Below are positions 28,783-38,547 of a DNA stretch of 64,000 nucleotides, one piece after another; positions within the stretch are counted from its first letter, which is position 1; the number at the start of each line of letters is the position of its first letter. A program made the position numbers and the translations under genes. Below the pieces are notes generated by a model, which worked only from the letters and a program-made list of their open reading frames with translations, made no database searches and was not told the DNA's origin. The DNA comes from Streptomyces sp. WP-1 (GTDB lineage: Bacteria > Actinomycetota > Actinomycetes > Streptomycetales > Streptomycetaceae): contig NZ_CP123923.1 in assembly GCF_030450125.1 (NCBI RefSeq), positions 6,081,001 to 6,145,000 on the forward strand, read 5' to 3'.

Positions 28783-30407
28783 GCCCCGCGACCCACCACA
28801 CCCTGCTGGCCGCGGGCGAGGCGAGCGAGCACCGGACGCTGATCGTCACCCTGTTCGCCGTCTTCGTCGCCGCCACCCTCGTCATCACCGTATGGGCCGG
28901 CCGGCAGACGAAGGACGCCGCCGACTTCTACGCGGGCGGGCGCCAGTTCACCGGCTTCCAGAACGGCCTCGCCGTCTCCGGCGACTACATGTCCGCCGCG
29001 TCCTTCCTCGGCATCGCCGGCGCCATCGCCCTCTTCGGCTACGACGGCTTCCTCTACTCCATCGGCTTCCTGGTCGCCTGGCTCGTCGCGCTCCTGCTGG
29101 TCGCCGAGCCGCTGCGCAACTGCGGCCGCTACACGATGGGCGACGTGCTCGCCCACCGGATGCGCCAGCGCCCCGTGCGCACGGCCACCGGTACCTCCAC
29201 CATCGTGGTGTCGATCTTCTATCTGCTCGCCCAGATGGCCGGGGCGGGCGTCCTGGTCTCCCTGCTGCTCGGCATCACCGGCGACCTGGGCAAGATCGGC
29301 GTCGTCGCCCTGGTCGGCGTCCTGATGATCGTCTACGTGACCATCGGCGGCATGAAGGGCACCACCTGGGTCCAGATGGTCAAGGCGGTGCTGCTGATGG
29401 CCGGCGCCCTCCTGCTGACCTTCCTGGTCCTCATGAAGTTCCACTTCGACGTCTCGGACCTGCTCGGCCGGGCCGCCGAGAACAGCGGCAAGGGCGCGCC
29501 GTTCCTCCAGCCCGGCCTGAAGTACGGCGCCACCGGCACCACCAAGCTGGACTTCCTCTCCCTCGGCCTCGCCCTGGTCCTCGGCACCGCGGGCCTGCCG
29601 CACATCCTGATCCGCTTCTACACGGTGCCCACCGCGAAGGCCGCCCGTCAGTCGGTGATCTGGGCCATCGGCCTGATCGGCGTCTTCTACCTGATGACCC
29701 TCGCCCTCGGCTTCGGCGCCGCCGCGCTGATCAAACCCCAGGAGATCATCGCCTCCAACAAGGCGGGCACCACCGCGGCCCCGCTCCTCGCCCTGCACCT
29801 CGGCGGGACCGACTCCACCTGGGGCGCCGTCCTGCTCGCCACCGTCTCCGCCGTCGCCTTCGCCACCATCCTCGCCGTCGTCGCCGGCCTCACCCTCGCC
29901 TCGTCCTCCTCCTTCGCGCACGACATCTACGCCAACGTCATCAAGAAGGGACGGGCCGGCGAGAAGCAGGAGCTGCGCGCGGCCCGCTGGGCGGCCGTCG
30001 GCATCGGCGCCGTCTCCATCGTCCTCGGCGCCCTGGCCCGCGACCTCAACGTGGCCGGGCTGGTGGCGCTCGCCTTCGCCGTCGCCGCCTCCGCGAACCT
30101 GCCGACGATCCTCTACAGCCTCTTCTGGAAGCGCTTCACCACCGCCGGCGCCCTGTGGTCGATCTACGGCGGCCTGGTCACCGCGGTCGGCCTCGTGCTC
30201 TTCTCCCCGGTGGTCTCCGGCGGCCCCGCCTCGATGTTCCCCGGCGCCGACTTCCACTGGTTCCCGCTGGAGAACCCCGGGATCGTCTCCATCCCCGTCG
30301 GATTCCTGCTCGGCGCCGTGGGCACCCTGCTGTCGAAGGAGGCGCCGGACACCGGCAAGTACGCGGAACTGGAGGTGCGCTCCCTGACCGGGACGGGCGC
30401 GCACTGA
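28779..30407 (+). CDS. ActP-type sodium:solute (acetate) symporter
   Basis: A 542-residue sodium:solute symporter (SSS family) with about 13 membrane helices. Typical stretches are DAADFYAGGRQFTGFQNGLA, SGDYMSAASFLGIAGAIALF, YTMGDVLAHRMRQRPVRTAT, GTAGLPHILIRFYTVPTAKA and LASSSSFAHDIYANVIKKG. The pairing with DUF485 points to ActP-like uptake of acetate or another short carboxylate; the substrate is inferred. A GGAGG site lies inside the upstream gene. It ends at a hairpin just after the stop. Confidence 0.9.
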   Translation: MSPATHHTLLAAGEASEHRTLIVTLFAVFVAATLVITVWAGRQTKDAADFYAGGRQFTGFQNGLAVSGDYMSAASFLGIAGAIALFGYDGFLYSIGFLVAWLVALLLVAEPLRNCGRYTMGDVLAHRMRQRPVRTATGTSTIVVSIFYLLAQMAGAGVLVSLLLGITGDLGKIGVVALVGVLMIVYVTIGGMKGTTWVQMVKAVLLMAGALLLTFLVLMKFHFDVSDLLGRAAENSGKGAPFLQPGLKYGATGTTKLDFLSLGLALVLGTAGLPHILIRFYTVPTAKAARQSVIWAIGLIGVFYLMTLALGFGAAALIKPQEIIASNKAGTTAAPLLALHLGGTDSTWGAVLLATVSAVAFATILAVVAGLTLASSSSFAHDIYANVIKKGRAGEKQELRAARWAAVGIGAVSIVLGALARDLNVAGLVALAFAVAASANLPTILYSLFWKRFTTAGALWSIYGGLVTAVGLVLFSPVVSGGPASMFPGADFHWFPLENPGIVSIPVGFLLGAVGTLLSKEAPDTGKYAELEVRSLTGTGAH

Positions 30408-30410
30408 CGC

Positions 30411-30429
30411 CCGTACGACCGTCGTACGG
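30411..30429 (+). terminator. Hairpin after the symporter gene
   Basis: A perfect 9-bp inverted repeat CCGTACGAC / GTCGTACGG around a single C starts 3 nt after the stop codon. There is no U-run; the very short loop would rather form a longer-looped hairpin or a DNA palindrome. Confidence 0.5.
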
Positions 30430-30588
30430 CGGGCCGCGTCGCCGGGGCCCCACGGCACCCGGGGCTGTACGGTCCTACGACGCGGCCGCCGGACACCTCG
30501 TTCGATCGGGCCGGTGCCGCTGTCAGTGGCGTCACGTAGGCTCGCAGATGACAGGGAAGAACACCGATGACCGAGGGAGGGGGCCCAG

Positions 30589-31578
30589 GTGCTCATCGAC
30601 ACGTACGGCCGCGTGGCCACCGACCTGAGGGTCTCGCTGACCGACCGCTGCAATCTGCGCTGTACGTACTGCATGCCCGAGGAGGGCCTGCAGTGGCTGG
30701 CGAAGCCCGAACTGCTCACGGACGACGAGATCGTCCGCCTCATCGACATCGCGGTGCGCCTGCTCGGCATCGAGGAGGTCCGCTTCACGGGCGGCGAGCC
30801 CCTGCTGCGCCCCGGCCTGGTCGGCATCGTCGAGCGCGCCGCGGCCCTCGGCCCGCGCCCGCGGATGTCCCTCACCACCAACGGCATCGGCCTCGGCCGC
30901 ACCGCCGCCGCCCTGAAGGCGGCGGGCCTGGACCGGGTCAATGTCTCCCTGGACACCCTGCGCCCCGACGTCTTCAAGACGCTCACCCGCCGCGACCGCC
31001 ACAAGGACGTCCTCGAAGGACTCCGCGCCGCCCGCGCGGCCGGCCTCGCCCCCGTCAAGGTCAACACCGTGCTGATGCCGGGGCTCAATGAGGACGAGGC
31101 CCCCGACCTGCTGGCCTGGGCCATCGAGCACGACTACGAGCTGCGGTTCATCGAGCAGATGCCCCTGGACCCCCAGCACGGCTGGAAGCGCGAGGGCATG
31201 GTCACCGCCGGTGACATCCTCGCCTCCCTGCGCACCCGCTTCGACCTCACCCCCGAGGACGCCGGCGCGCGCGGCTCGGCGCCGGCGGAGCGCTGGCTGG
31301 TGGACGGCGGCCCGTACCGGGTCGGGGTGATCGCCTCGGTCACCCGCCCGTTCTGCGCGGCCTGCGACCGCACCCGGCTGACCGCCGACGGCCAGATACG
31401 CACCTGTCTGTTCGCCACCGAGGAGACCGACCTGCGCGGCGCCCTGCGCTCGGGCGCGCCCGACGAGGAGATCGCCCGGCTGTGGCGGGTGGCGATGTGG
31501 GGCAAGAAGGCGGGCGCGGGCCTGGACGACCCGTCCTTCGTCCAGCCGGACCGCCCGATGTCGGCGATCGGCGGCTGA
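30589..31578 (+). CDS. moaA: GTP 3',8-cyclase MoaA (molybdenum cofactor)
   Basis: A radical SAM enzyme catalysing the first step of molybdopterin synthesis (GTP to 3',8-cyclo-7,8-dihydro-GTP). It has 329 residues. The N-terminal SAM cluster is CNLRCTYC and the second cluster lies in FCAACDRTRLTADGQIRTCL. FTGGEPLLRPGL and SLTTNGIGLG are typical, and the C-terminus ends in Gly-Gly, which is needed for function. The start is the GTG at 30589 after a GAGGGAGGGGG stretch. No other moa gene is nearby, so it is transcribed alone. Confidence 0.95.
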   Translation: MLIDTYGRVATDLRVSLTDRCNLRCTYCMPEEGLQWLAKPELLTDDEIVRLIDIAVRLLGIEEVRFTGGEPLLRPGLVGIVERAAALGPRPRMSLTTNGIGLGRTAAALKAAGLDRVNVSLDTLRPDVFKTLTRRDRHKDVLEGLRAARAAGLAPVKVNTVLMPGLNEDEAPDLLAWAIEHDYELRFIEQMPLDPQHGWKREGMVTAGDILASLRTRFDLTPEDAGARGSAPAERWLVDGGPYRVGVIASVTRPFCAACDRTRLTADGQIRTCLFATEETDLRGALRSGAPDEEIARLWRVAMWGKKAGAGLDDPSFVQPDRPMSAIGG

Positions 31579-31587
31579 GCGCGGGCC

Positions 31588-31803
31588 TCAACTCCCGTGC
31601 CGCTCCCACTCGTCGAAGCGGACGACGTCCTTCAGGAAACCCCGTGCGCCCAGGAACGCCGACAGATGTTCGCGGTGCTCCTCGCAGGCGAGCCAGGTCT
31701 TGCGCCGCTCCGGTGTGTGGATCTTCGGGTTGTTCCAGGCCAGCACCCACACGGCGGCGGCGCGGCAGCCCTTGGCGGAGCAGATGGGGGTCTCGTCACT
31801 CAC
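31588..31803 (-). CDS. Small conserved Cys/His protein
   Basis: A 71-residue protein starting at GTG 31803 (VSDETPICSAKGCRAAAVWV). The pattern CSAKGC then LACEEHREHL suggests one zinc site (C-x4-C ... C-x2-H). It ends FLKDVVRFDEWERHGS. It sits 9 bp from the end of convergent moaA. Similar small proteins have been labelled 'acetone carboxylase' in some Streptomyces annotations, which the sequence does not support. Function unknown. Confidence 0.75.
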   Translation of the reverse strand: MSDETPICSAKGCRAAAVWVLAWNNPKIHTPERRKTWLACEEHREHLSAFLGARGFLKDVVRFDEWERHGS

Positions 31804-32011
31804 AGATTCGTCTCACCAGATCGGGTGCAGAACGAGGCGACGCCGAGCAGCCACGGGGGGAGCTGCCCGGCGTCGGTCCGTCGCTCCGACGGGGGATGCG
31901 GAGCGCTTACGCAGTATGTCACGGCCCACCCGTCGCCCGGCACCGGAACTGCGTGATTGATTCTGAGCTTTTCTTGAGCATGAAATGCGAGCGGCGTCCG
32001 CTTCCTTCGCG

Positions 32012-32362
32012 TCAGCCCTGATCACGCGGGGGCTGCTCGTCCTCGCCGCGCGGCGCCCCGATCACCGGACGCATCGGCGCGGTGACGAACGTCGAGGGCA
32101 GGGAGGGCGGCCGCTCACGGCCCGCGTTCGCGATCACCACGGCGATGTAGGGCAGGATCGCGCCGGCCACCAACGCCACGACGGCGAAGGGCCGTTCGAC
32201 ATTCCACAGGGTGGCCGCCAGGATCACCGCCACCGTACGGATCACCATCGAGATGACGTACCGCCGCTGCCGTCCGCGCACGTCCTCGGCGAGGCCGGTC
32301 CGGGCGCCGGTGATCCGGAACACCTGGCCGCCGTCGCCGTGCTGCTTCCGCGTCGCCTTCAC
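32012..32362 (-). CDS. DUF3099 small membrane protein
   Basis: A 116-residue protein from GTG 32362. The conserved part is VFRITGARTGLAEDVRGRQR, then RYVISMVIRTVAVILAATLW and FAVVALVAGAILPYIAVVIA, two membrane helices, followed by a Pro/Arg-rich tail. This matches DUF3099 of actinobacteria as I remember it. No function is known. It is divergent from the GlsB-type gene to the right. Confidence 0.8.
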   Translation of the reverse strand: MKATRKQHGDGGQVFRITGARTGLAEDVRGRQRRYVISMVIRTVAVILAATLWNVERPFAVVALVAGAILPYIAVVIANAGRERPPSLPSTFVTAPMRPVIGAPRGEDEQPPRDQG

Positions 32363-32519
32363 GGGTCTTACGGTACGCCGCGCCCGTCCGGCCGACGAGA
32401 CCGGGTCGCCCGCCGTCTGCGGCAACGCCTCGGCCGTACGGCGGAGCCCGACATGCGCCCCGGGGTGCCCCGGCCGACACTGACGTAAAGCTCACGTCGA
32501 TCCGGACGAGGAGGCAGCC

Positions 32520-32801
32520 ATGGGCTGGTTGTGGGCGATCATCGTGGGATTCGTGCTGGGTGTGATCGCCAAGGCGGTCATCCCGGGCAAGCAGCACAGC
32601 CCCCTCTGGCTGACCACCCTCTGCGGCATCCTGGGCGCCATCGCGGGCAACGCGATCGCCGCCGCGCTGCACGTCCGCGAGACCCGGGGCATCGACTGGA
32701 GCCGCCATATCTTCCAGCTGGTGGCCGCGATCATCATCGTCGCCGTGGTCGACTCGCTCTACATGGCGACGCTGGGCAGGCGGAAGCGCGAGAGAATCTG
32801 A
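32520..32801 (+). CDS. GlsB/YeaQ/YmgE-family small membrane protein
   Basis: A 93-residue protein with three hydrophobic segments: GWLWAIIVGFVLGVIAKAVI with the family motif PGKQ right after it, then TTLCGILGAIAGNAIAAALH, and FQLVAAIIIVAVVDSLYMAT. This is the transglycosylase-associated/YeaQ family of stress-linked membrane proteins. A GAGGAGG ribosome binding site lies 6 nt upstream. It is convergent with tyrS. Confidence 0.88.
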   Translation: MGWLWAIIVGFVLGVIAKAVIPGKQHSPLWLTTLCGILGAIAGNAIAAALHVRETRGIDWSRHIFQLVAAIIIVAVVDSLYMATLGRRKRERI

Positions 32802-32844
32802 TCGCGTCCGTGCGGGGCGCCCCGGAGGACGCCCCGCACCGCGA

Positions 32845-34113
32845 CTAACCGGCGACGACCTCGACGGCCGCCAGATTCCGCTTCCCGCGCCGCAGCACCA
32901 GCCACCGCCCGTCCAGCAGCTCCTCCGGCGAGGCCACCGCGTCCTCGGAGGTCACCTTGACGTTGTTCACGTAGGCGCCCCCCTCCTTCACGGTCCGGCG
33001 CGCCGCGGACTTGCTCGCGACCAGACCCACCTCGGCGAACAGGTCCACCACGGACCCCAGCTCGGCGACCTGGATGTGCGGCACCTCGGACAGCGCCGAC
33101 GCCAGCGTCCTGCCGTCCAGCTCCGCCAGCTCGCCCTGCCCGAACAGCGCCTTCGACGCGGCGATCACCGCGGCCGTCTGCTCGGCCCCGTGCACCAGCG
33201 TGGTCAGCTCCTCGGCCAGCGCCCGCTGCGCCGCCCGCGCCTGCGGCCGCTCCCCGGTCAGCCGCTCCAGCTCCTCGATCTCCTCATGGGACCTGAAGCT
33301 GAAGATGCGCAGGAACTTGGCGACATCACGGTCGTCCGCGTTGATCCAGAACTGGTAGAACGCGTACGGCGTGGTCATCTCGGGGTCGAGCCAGACCGTG
33401 CCGGACTCGGTCTTGCCGAACTTCGTGCCGTCCGCCTTGGTGATCAGCGGTGTGCCCAGCGCGTGCACCACGGCGTCCGGCTCGACCCGGTGGATCAGGT
33501 CGGTGCCGGAGGTGAGGTTGCCCCACTGGTCGCTGCCACCGGTCTGCAGCGTGCAGCCGTACCGCCGGTACAGCTCCAGGAAGTCCATGCCCTGGAGGAT
33601 CTGGTAGCTGAACTCGGTGTAGCTGATGCCCGCGTCGGAGTTCAGCCGCCGGGAGACGGCCTCCTTGGCGATCATCTTGTTGACCCGGAAGTGCTTGCCG
33701 ATGTCCCGCAGGAACTCGATCGCCGACAGGCCCTGGGTCCAGTCCAGGTTGTTGACCATCACCGCGGCGTTCGGACCGTCGAAGTCCAGCAGCGGGGCGA
33801 TCTGGCCGCGCAGCCGCTCGACCCACTCGGCGACGGTCTCCGGCGCGTTCAGCGTGCGCTCGGCGGTCGGCTTCGGGTCGCCGATCAGACCGGTCGCGCC
33901 CCCGACCAGGCCCAGCGGGCGGTGTCCCGCCTGCTGGATGCGGCGCATCGTCAGGATCTGCACGAGGTTGCCGAGGTGCAGACTGGGCGCGGTCGGGTCG
34001 AAGCCGCAATAGAACGTGACGGGACCGTCCGCGAACGCCTTGCGCAATGCGTCCTCGTCCGTGGAGAGGGCGATGAGCCCGCGCCACTTCAGTTCGTCGA
34101 CGATGTCCGTCAC
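32845..34113 (-). CDS. tyrS: Tyrosyl-tRNA synthetase
   Basis: Charges tRNA-Tyr in the cytoplasm. It has 422 residues, the normal bacterial length. The HIGH-type motif is in [20 protein letters not shown], the KMSKS-type motif is KFGKT in [17 protein letters not shown], and the C-terminal S4 RNA-binding domain is [20 protein letters not shown]. Its ATG is 55 bp below the end of tldE on the same strand, so it may be cotranscribed with it. No T-box or other leader is apparent in that gap. Confidence 0.97.
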   Translation of the reverse strand: MTDIVDELKWRGLIALSTDEDALRKAFADGPVTFYCGFDPTAPSLHLGNLVQILTMRRIQQAGHRPLGLVGGATGLIGDPKPTAERTLNAPETVAEWVERLRGQIAPLLDFDGPNAAVMVNNLDWTQGLSAIEFLRDIGKHFRVNKMIAKEAVSRRLNSDAGISYTEFSYQILQGMDFLELYRRYGCTLQTGGSDQWGNLTSGTDLIHRVEPDAVVHALGTPLITKADGTKFGKTESGTVWLDPEMTTPYAFYQFWINADDRDVAKFLRIFSFRSHEEIEELERLTGERPQARAAQRALAEELTTLVHGAEQTAAVIAASKALFGQGELAELDGRTLASALSEVPHIQVAELGSVVDLFAEVGLVASKSAARRTVKEGGAYVNNVKVTSEDAVASPEELLDGRWLVLRRGKRNLAAVEVVAG

Positions 34114-34168
34114 GGTTCTCGTGTCTCCTCGATGATCCTCGGCGGTCGGGTGACAGCCGAGTACGAGG

Positions 34169-35560
34169 TTATACGCCCTGGCTGACAGAACTCATGTTGA
34201 AATCGGGGACCCGCAGCGGCGGCATCGCGGCCCTGGTGAACCAGTCGCCCCATTCGCGCGGCAGCGTCTTCTCCGTGCGGCCCGCCTCGATCGCGCGCCG
34301 CAGCAGGTCCACCGGCGACTCGTTGAACCGGAAGTTGTTCACCTGCCCGGTCACCTCGCCGCCCTCCACCAGGTAGACGCCGTCCCGGGTCAGGCCGGTG
34401 AGCAGCAGCGTCGCCGGGTCGACCTCGCGGATGTACCACAGGCAGGTCAGCAGCAGCCCGTGCCCGGTGTCCGCGACCATCTCGTCCAGGGAGCGGTTGC
34501 CGCCGTCCAGGATCAGATTGTCCGCCGCCGGGGTGACCGGCAGCCCGGTCAGGGCCGCGCTGTGCCGGGTCGTCGTCAGGTTCTTCAGGGTGCCGCGCTC
34601 GATCCAGTCGGTGGCCGGCGCCGCGAGGCCGTTGTCGAACACCGACCGGTCGCCGTTCGAGGAGTGGGCGATCACGAAGGGCGCGCACTCCAGACCGGGC
34701 TCGTCCGGGTCGCTGCGCAGGGTCAGGGGCAGTTCGGAGAGCCGCTCGCCGATCCGGGTGCCGCCGCCGGGCCGGGAGAAGACCGTACGGCCCTCCGCCG
34801 CGTCCCGGCCCGAGGCCGACCACAGCTGGTAGATGAGCAGGTCCGCCACCGCGGTCGGCGGCAGCAGCGTCTCGTAGCGGCCCGCGGGCAGCTCCACGCG
34901 CCGCTTCGCCCAGCCCAGCCGCGTCGCCAGCTCGGCGTCCAGGGCGGCCGGGTCGACGTCCTTGAAGTCCCGGGTGGAGCGCCCGGCCCACGCGGAGCGG
35001 GTGCGGTCCGGCGACTTGGCGTTCAGCTCCAGCGTGCCGGTCGGCTGGTCGTGCCGCAGCCGCAGCCCGGTGGAGCTGCCGAGGTAGGTCGAGACCATCT
35101 CGTGGTTGGCGAAGCCGTACAGCTCCCGGCCGCCGGCCCGGGCGCGGGCGAACGCCTCGCCGAGCGCCGGGGCGAAGTCGGCGAACACCGCGGAGGAGGT
35201 CTCGGCGGGCGCGTCCGTGAAGTCGGGGGCCGCGGCCGCGCCCGTGACCAGCGGCTGAGCGTCCTCGGCGGGGCCCGCGCCGCGCGCGGCGGCCTCGGCG
35301 GCCCGCACCAGCGGCTCCAGTTCGTCGGCCGTCACCGCCGACCGGGAGACGACCCCGGAGGCCGTGCCCTGCCGGCCGTCCACGGTCGCGATCACCGTGA
35401 GGCTGCGGCCCCGGGTCACACCGTTCGTGGTGAGCGCGTTGCCCGCCCAGCGCAGGTTGGCGGTGGACGTCTCGTCGGCGATGACGAGGCAGCCGTCCGC
35501 CCGGGACAGCGCGAGCGCCTGTTCGACGATCTCGTGCGGCTTGTTGCTACGGGCGCTCAT
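34169..35560 (-). CDS. tldE: TldE/PmbA-family metalloprotease subunit
   Basis: A 463-residue partner of TldD. TldD/TldE form a heteromeric protease known for peptide maturation and CcdA degradation; the E subunit lacks the zinc HExxxH motif, as here. Family stretches are [44 protein letters not shown]-like [16 protein letters not shown] and [20 protein letters not shown] near the end. The ATG at 35560 follows AGGAGG. The usual upstream neighbour tldD is 5.3 kb away; only a short tldD-like 3' remnant overlaps the start. Confidence 0.9.
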   Translation of the reverse strand: MSARSNKPHEIVEQALALSRADGCLVIADETSTANLRWAGNALTTNGVTRGRSLTVIATVDGRQGTASGVVSRSAVTADELEPLVRAAEAAARGAGPAEDAQPLVTGAAAAPDFTDAPAETSSAVFADFAPALGEAFARARAGGRELYGFANHEMVSTYLGSSTGLRLRHDQPTGTLELNAKSPDRTRSAWAGRSTRDFKDVDPAALDAELATRLGWAKRRVELPAGRYETLLPPTAVADLLIYQLWSASGRDAAEGRTVFSRPGGGTRIGERLSELPLTLRSDPDEPGLECAPFVIAHSSNGDRSVFDNGLAAPATDWIERGTLKNLTTTRHSAALTGLPVTPAADNLILDGGNRSLDEMVADTGHGLLLTCLWYIREVDPATLLLTGLTRDGVYLVEGGEVTGQVNNFRFNESPVDLLRRAIEAGRTEKTLPREWGDWFTRAAMPPLRVPDFNMSSVSQGV

Positions 35561-35625
35561 CGACCGGCCTCCTGCGTGGTGTTCGAGACGGCGACGCCCC
35601 GGAACAGGGCGAAGGGCAACCATGG
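35557..35625 (-). pseudogene. 3' remnant of a tldD-like gene at the tldE start
   Basis: On the minus strand, in the frame ending at TGA 35557-35559 (which overlaps the tldE ATG as ATGA), the last codons read [19 protein letters not shown]. The real TldD at 40908 ends PSALFRGVNILNTASESGRS. 12 of the 19 aligned residues from the Pro are identical, and so are parts of the DNA (CTGTTCCG). Upstream of the Pro the similarity stops. This is best read as the left-over end of an ancestral tldD once coupled to tldE. Confidence 0.7.
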
Positions 35626-35772
35626 GGCGGTGGATCCGTGCTGAGCGTACCCACCGACCGTGGGGGCGAGGGCCGTTATGCGTGCCGAGCCCGGCGCTCC
35701 CGCCACCGCCGGGGCCCGGTAAGGCTTGCCTTGCTTTCTGATCGGTCCGGCCTTTACGGTGAAGACCATGAA

Positions 35773-35793
35773 GTCCTCAGAGGACCTGAGGAC
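35773..35793 (+). promoter_or_regulatory. Candidate GntR operator upstream of the amidase operon
   Basis: An 8-bp perfect inverted repeat GTCCTCAG (35773-35780) / CTGAGGAC (35786-35793) with a 5-nt spacer AGGAC lies 14 nt before the amidase start. A nested GTCCTC-A-GAGGAC palindrome and direct AGGACCTG copies overlap it. A GntR/FCD regulator is encoded at the end of this operon, making this its likely site. Confidence 0.6.
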
Positions 35794-35806
35794 CTGAGGA
35801 TTCGGG

Positions 35807-37246
35807 GTGGCCATGACAGACCTCCATGACCTGACGCTCACCGAACAGGCCGCAGCGATCCGCGGCCGTACCGTGTCGCCGACCGAGCTGATCGACCACC
35901 ACCTGCGCCGCATCGAGGAGTCGAACAGCGCGCTGGGCGCCTACCGCACCGTCGACGCGCCCGGCGCCCGGCGGGCCGCCGCCGCCGTCGAGGCCCGGCT
36001 GGCCGCCGCGCCCGACGACGAGGGACTGCCGCCGCTGCTCGGGGTGCCGCTGTCGGTGAAGGACACCTGGCCGGTCGAGGGACTGCCGTTCACGGCGGGC
36101 TCGGCGGCCTTCGACGACCGGACGGCCCCGGCGGACGCGGCCGTCGTGGGCACCCTGCGGGCGGCCGGCGCCGTGCTGCTGGGGACCACCACCGCCGCCG
36201 AGTTCGGCTGTTCCTCCTACACCGAGACGGTGTTCGCCACCGCCCGCAACCCGTACGACCTCACCCGCGGGGCCGGTGGCTCCAGCGGCGGAGCGGCCGC
36301 CTCGGTGGCCGCGGGACTGGCCGCCGGCGCCCTCGGCAGCGACGGCGGCGGCTCGGTCCGCATCCCGGCCGCGGCCTGCGGAGTGGTCGGTCTCAAGCCG
36401 AGCCGGGGACGGGTCTCGCCCGCCCCCGCGACGGACGCGCTGGGGCTCGCCACCGCCGGGCCACTGGCCAGGACGGTGGCGGACGCCGCCCTGCTGCTGG
36501 ACGTGATGACCGGCAGCATCCCGGGCGACGCCGCCGCCCTGCCCGCCCCGCCCGCCGGGTACTTCCGGGCCCGCGCCGGACAGGAGCCCGGTCCCCTGCG
36601 GATCGGGGTGCTGCCGCGGACCGAGAGCCAGCACCCCGAGGCGGCACTGGCCTGCCGCCGTACCGCCGACCTGCTCGCCGGACTCGGCCACCACGTGACG
36701 GACGCCCCGCCGTACGACCCCGCCGAGTACCTGGCGGACTTCACCGTGCTGTGGAGCGTGCTGGCGGCCGCGGTGCCGGTGCCTCCCGCGAGGGAGACAC
36801 GTCTGCTGCCCCTCACCCGCTGGCTGCGCGACCGGGGCCGCGAGCACGGCGCGGTACGGCTGTACGCGGCGATGGCCTCGCTGTCGGCCACCGCCCGCGC
36901 CCTGTGCCACCGCTACGCCGACTTCGACGCCGTACTGAGCCCGACCACGGACCGACCGCCGCTGCCGGTCGGCTCGTCGGCCGACCCCGACGACCCCGAG
37001 CGCACCTTCCGGCGGATGCTCGCCCACACCCCGCGCACCCCACTGGCGAACCTCACCGGACAGCCGTCGATCAGCCTGCCGCTGCACCGGACGCCGGACG
37101 GTCTGCCGGTCGGCGTGATGCTGACCGGCCGGCTCCACGAGGAGGGCGTCCTGCTCTCCCTCGGCGCCCAGCTGGAACGGGCCCGGCCCTGGCCCCGCCA
37201 CGCCGCCCGGCCGGTGGCGGCGCTGCCCGAGCGGACGGCGCGATGA
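35807..37246 (+). CDS. Amidase-signature-family hydrolase
   Basis: A 479-residue amidase. The Ser-cisSer-Lys triad is visible: Lys in GVPLSVKDTWPVEG, Ser pair in RGAGGSSGGAAASVAAGLAA and GSDGGGSVRIPAAACGVVGL. Members hydrolyse C-N amide bonds of diverse substrates (aryl amides, indoleacetamide, Gln-tRNA type); the substrate is unknown. The GTG at 35807 is favoured by a GAGGA site 6 nt upstream; ATG 35813 is the alternative. It is the first gene of a coupled unit: its stop overlaps the MFS start (ATGA). A palindromic operator precedes it. Confidence 0.9.
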   Translation: MAMTDLHDLTLTEQAAAIRGRTVSPTELIDHHLRRIEESNSALGAYRTVDAPGARRAAAAVEARLAAAPDDEGLPPLLGVPLSVKDTWPVEGLPFTAGSAAFDDRTAPADAAVVGTLRAAGAVLLGTTTAAEFGCSSYTETVFATARNPYDLTRGAGGSSGGAAASVAAGLAAGALGSDGGGSVRIPAAACGVVGLKPSRGRVSPAPATDALGLATAGPLARTVADAALLLDVMTGSIPGDAAALPAPPAGYFRARAGQEPGPLRIGVLPRTESQHPEAALACRRTADLLAGLGHHVTDAPPYDPAEYLADFTVLWSVLAAAVPVPPARETRLLPLTRWLRDRGREHGAVRLYAAMASLSATARALCHRYADFDAVLSPTTDRPPLPVGSSADPDDPERTFRRMLAHTPRTPLANLTGQPSISLPLHRTPDGLPVGVMLTGRLHEEGVLLSLGAQLERARPWPRHAARPVAALPERTAR

Positions 37247-38538
37247 AGCGCGGCCGGCTGGCCTTCCTGACCGGCACCCATGTCGTCAACGACCTGTACC
37301 AGGGCGCGGTCCCGGCGCTGCTGCCCTTCCTGACGGCCGAACGGCACTACAGCTACACCGCCGTCTCGGGCATCGCGCTCGCGGCCGGCGGCCTGTCCAG
37401 CCTCGCCCAGCCGCTCTTCGGCCTGCTGGTGGACCGCCGCCACCGCGGCTGGCTCATCCCGGGCGGCTTCCTCACCGCCGCGGGCGGGCTCGCCTGCGCG
37501 GGGCTGGCCGGCAGCTACCCGCTCACCTGGCTCTGCGTCGCCCTGGCCGGGATCGGCATCGCCGCCTACCACCCGCCCGCCACCAATGAGGCCCGGGCCG
37601 CGGGCGGGCAGTCCCAGCGGGCGATGAGCCTGTTCTCGGTCGGCGGCACGCTGGGCGCCTCGCTGGCACCGGCGCTGGTCACCCTCGTGGTCGGCTCGTT
37701 CGGCCTGGCGGGCAGCTGGCTGCTGGCCGTGCCCGCCCTGGTCACCGCCGCGCTCTGGGCCGCGCAAGGGCCCTGGCTGCGGCACCGCGGACACACACCG
37801 GCGGCCCCGGCGACCGCGCGGGGCACGGTGGCGGGCGGGCACCGGGACGACTGGCGGGCGTTCCGGCGCCTGGCCGCGGCCACCGTCGCCTGGTCGGTGC
37901 CGTATGTGACGGTCACCTCCATGCTCGCCCTGCACATCCACCGCGACCTGAACGCCTCGACGGCCGTCGGCGCCACGGCGCTCACCCTGCTCACCCTGGC
38001 CGGGGCGGCGGGCACCCTGCTCGGCGGCTGGCTGGGCGACCGGTACGGACGGACGGTGCCGATCCGCGCCGGCTATCTGCTGGCCGTACCCGCCCTGGCC
38101 GCGCTGGCGTTCGCCCCGTCCGCGGGCGTGGCCGTGGTGGCCGCGGCGCTCTTCGGGTTGACCATGTTCCTGCCGTTCGCCTCCCAGGTGACGCTGGCCC
38201 AGGACTATCTGCCCACCCGGCCCGGCACCGCCGGCGGGCTGACCCTCGGGCTCGCCATGTCCGTGGGCGCGCTGGCCGCACCGGCGCTCGGTCGGCTGGC
38301 CGACGCCCAGGGGCTGCGCACGGTTCTCGCGCTGGTGCTCGGCGTGCTGCTGGTCGCACTCGGCTGCGCCCTCCGGCTGCGCGACCGCGTGCTGCCGACT
38401 CCGGCTCCGGCTCCGGCAGCGGCGACGGCGGCCGAGCCGGTGTCCGAGCCGGTGTCCGAGCCGGCCGCGGGCCCGGCGGGTCGAGGGGGCCGGACCTCGG
38501 CCGCACACGGTGCCGGTGGCCCCATGGGCCCGCTGTAG
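37243..38538 (+). CDS. MFS transporter, fosmidomycin-resistance (Fsr) type
   Basis: A 431-residue major facilitator with 12 predicted helices. The Fsr-like N-terminus is FLTGTHVVNDLYQGAVPALL, followed by GLLVDRRHRG (motif A) and GIAAYHPPATNEARAAGGQS, which is characteristic of this subfamily of drug exporters. The C-terminal half has GGWLGDRYGRTVPIRAGYLL. The tail from about residue 385 is Ala/Pro/Glu-rich with a VSEP repeat. It is coupled to the amidase, so it may export or import the amidase's substrate or product. Specificity is inference. Confidence 0.88.
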   Translation: MKRGRLAFLTGTHVVNDLYQGAVPALLPFLTAERHYSYTAVSGIALAAGGLSSLAQPLFGLLVDRRHRGWLIPGGFLTAAGGLACAGLAGSYPLTWLCVALAGIGIAAYHPPATNEARAAGGQSQRAMSLFSVGGTLGASLAPALVTLVVGSFGLAGSWLLAVPALVTAALWAAQGPWLRHRGHTPAAPATARGTVAGGHRDDWRAFRRLAAATVAWSVPYVTVTSMLALHIHRDLNASTAVGATALTLLTLAGAAGTLLGGWLGDRYGRTVPIRAGYLLAVPALAALAFAPSAGVAVVAAALFGLTMFLPFASQVTLAQDYLPTRPGTAGGLTLGLAMSVGALAAPALGRLADAQGLRTVLALVLGVLLVALGCALRLRDRVLPTPAPAPAAATAAEPVSEPVSEPAAGPAGRGGRTSAAHGAGGPMGPL

Positions 38539-38547
38539 GGTCGTCCC

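Noticed and set aside
28584..31124. 846-codon minus-strand ORF opposite ActP and MoaA
   Set aside because: It runs antisense to a 13-helix symporter and a radical SAM enzyme and has shadow composition.
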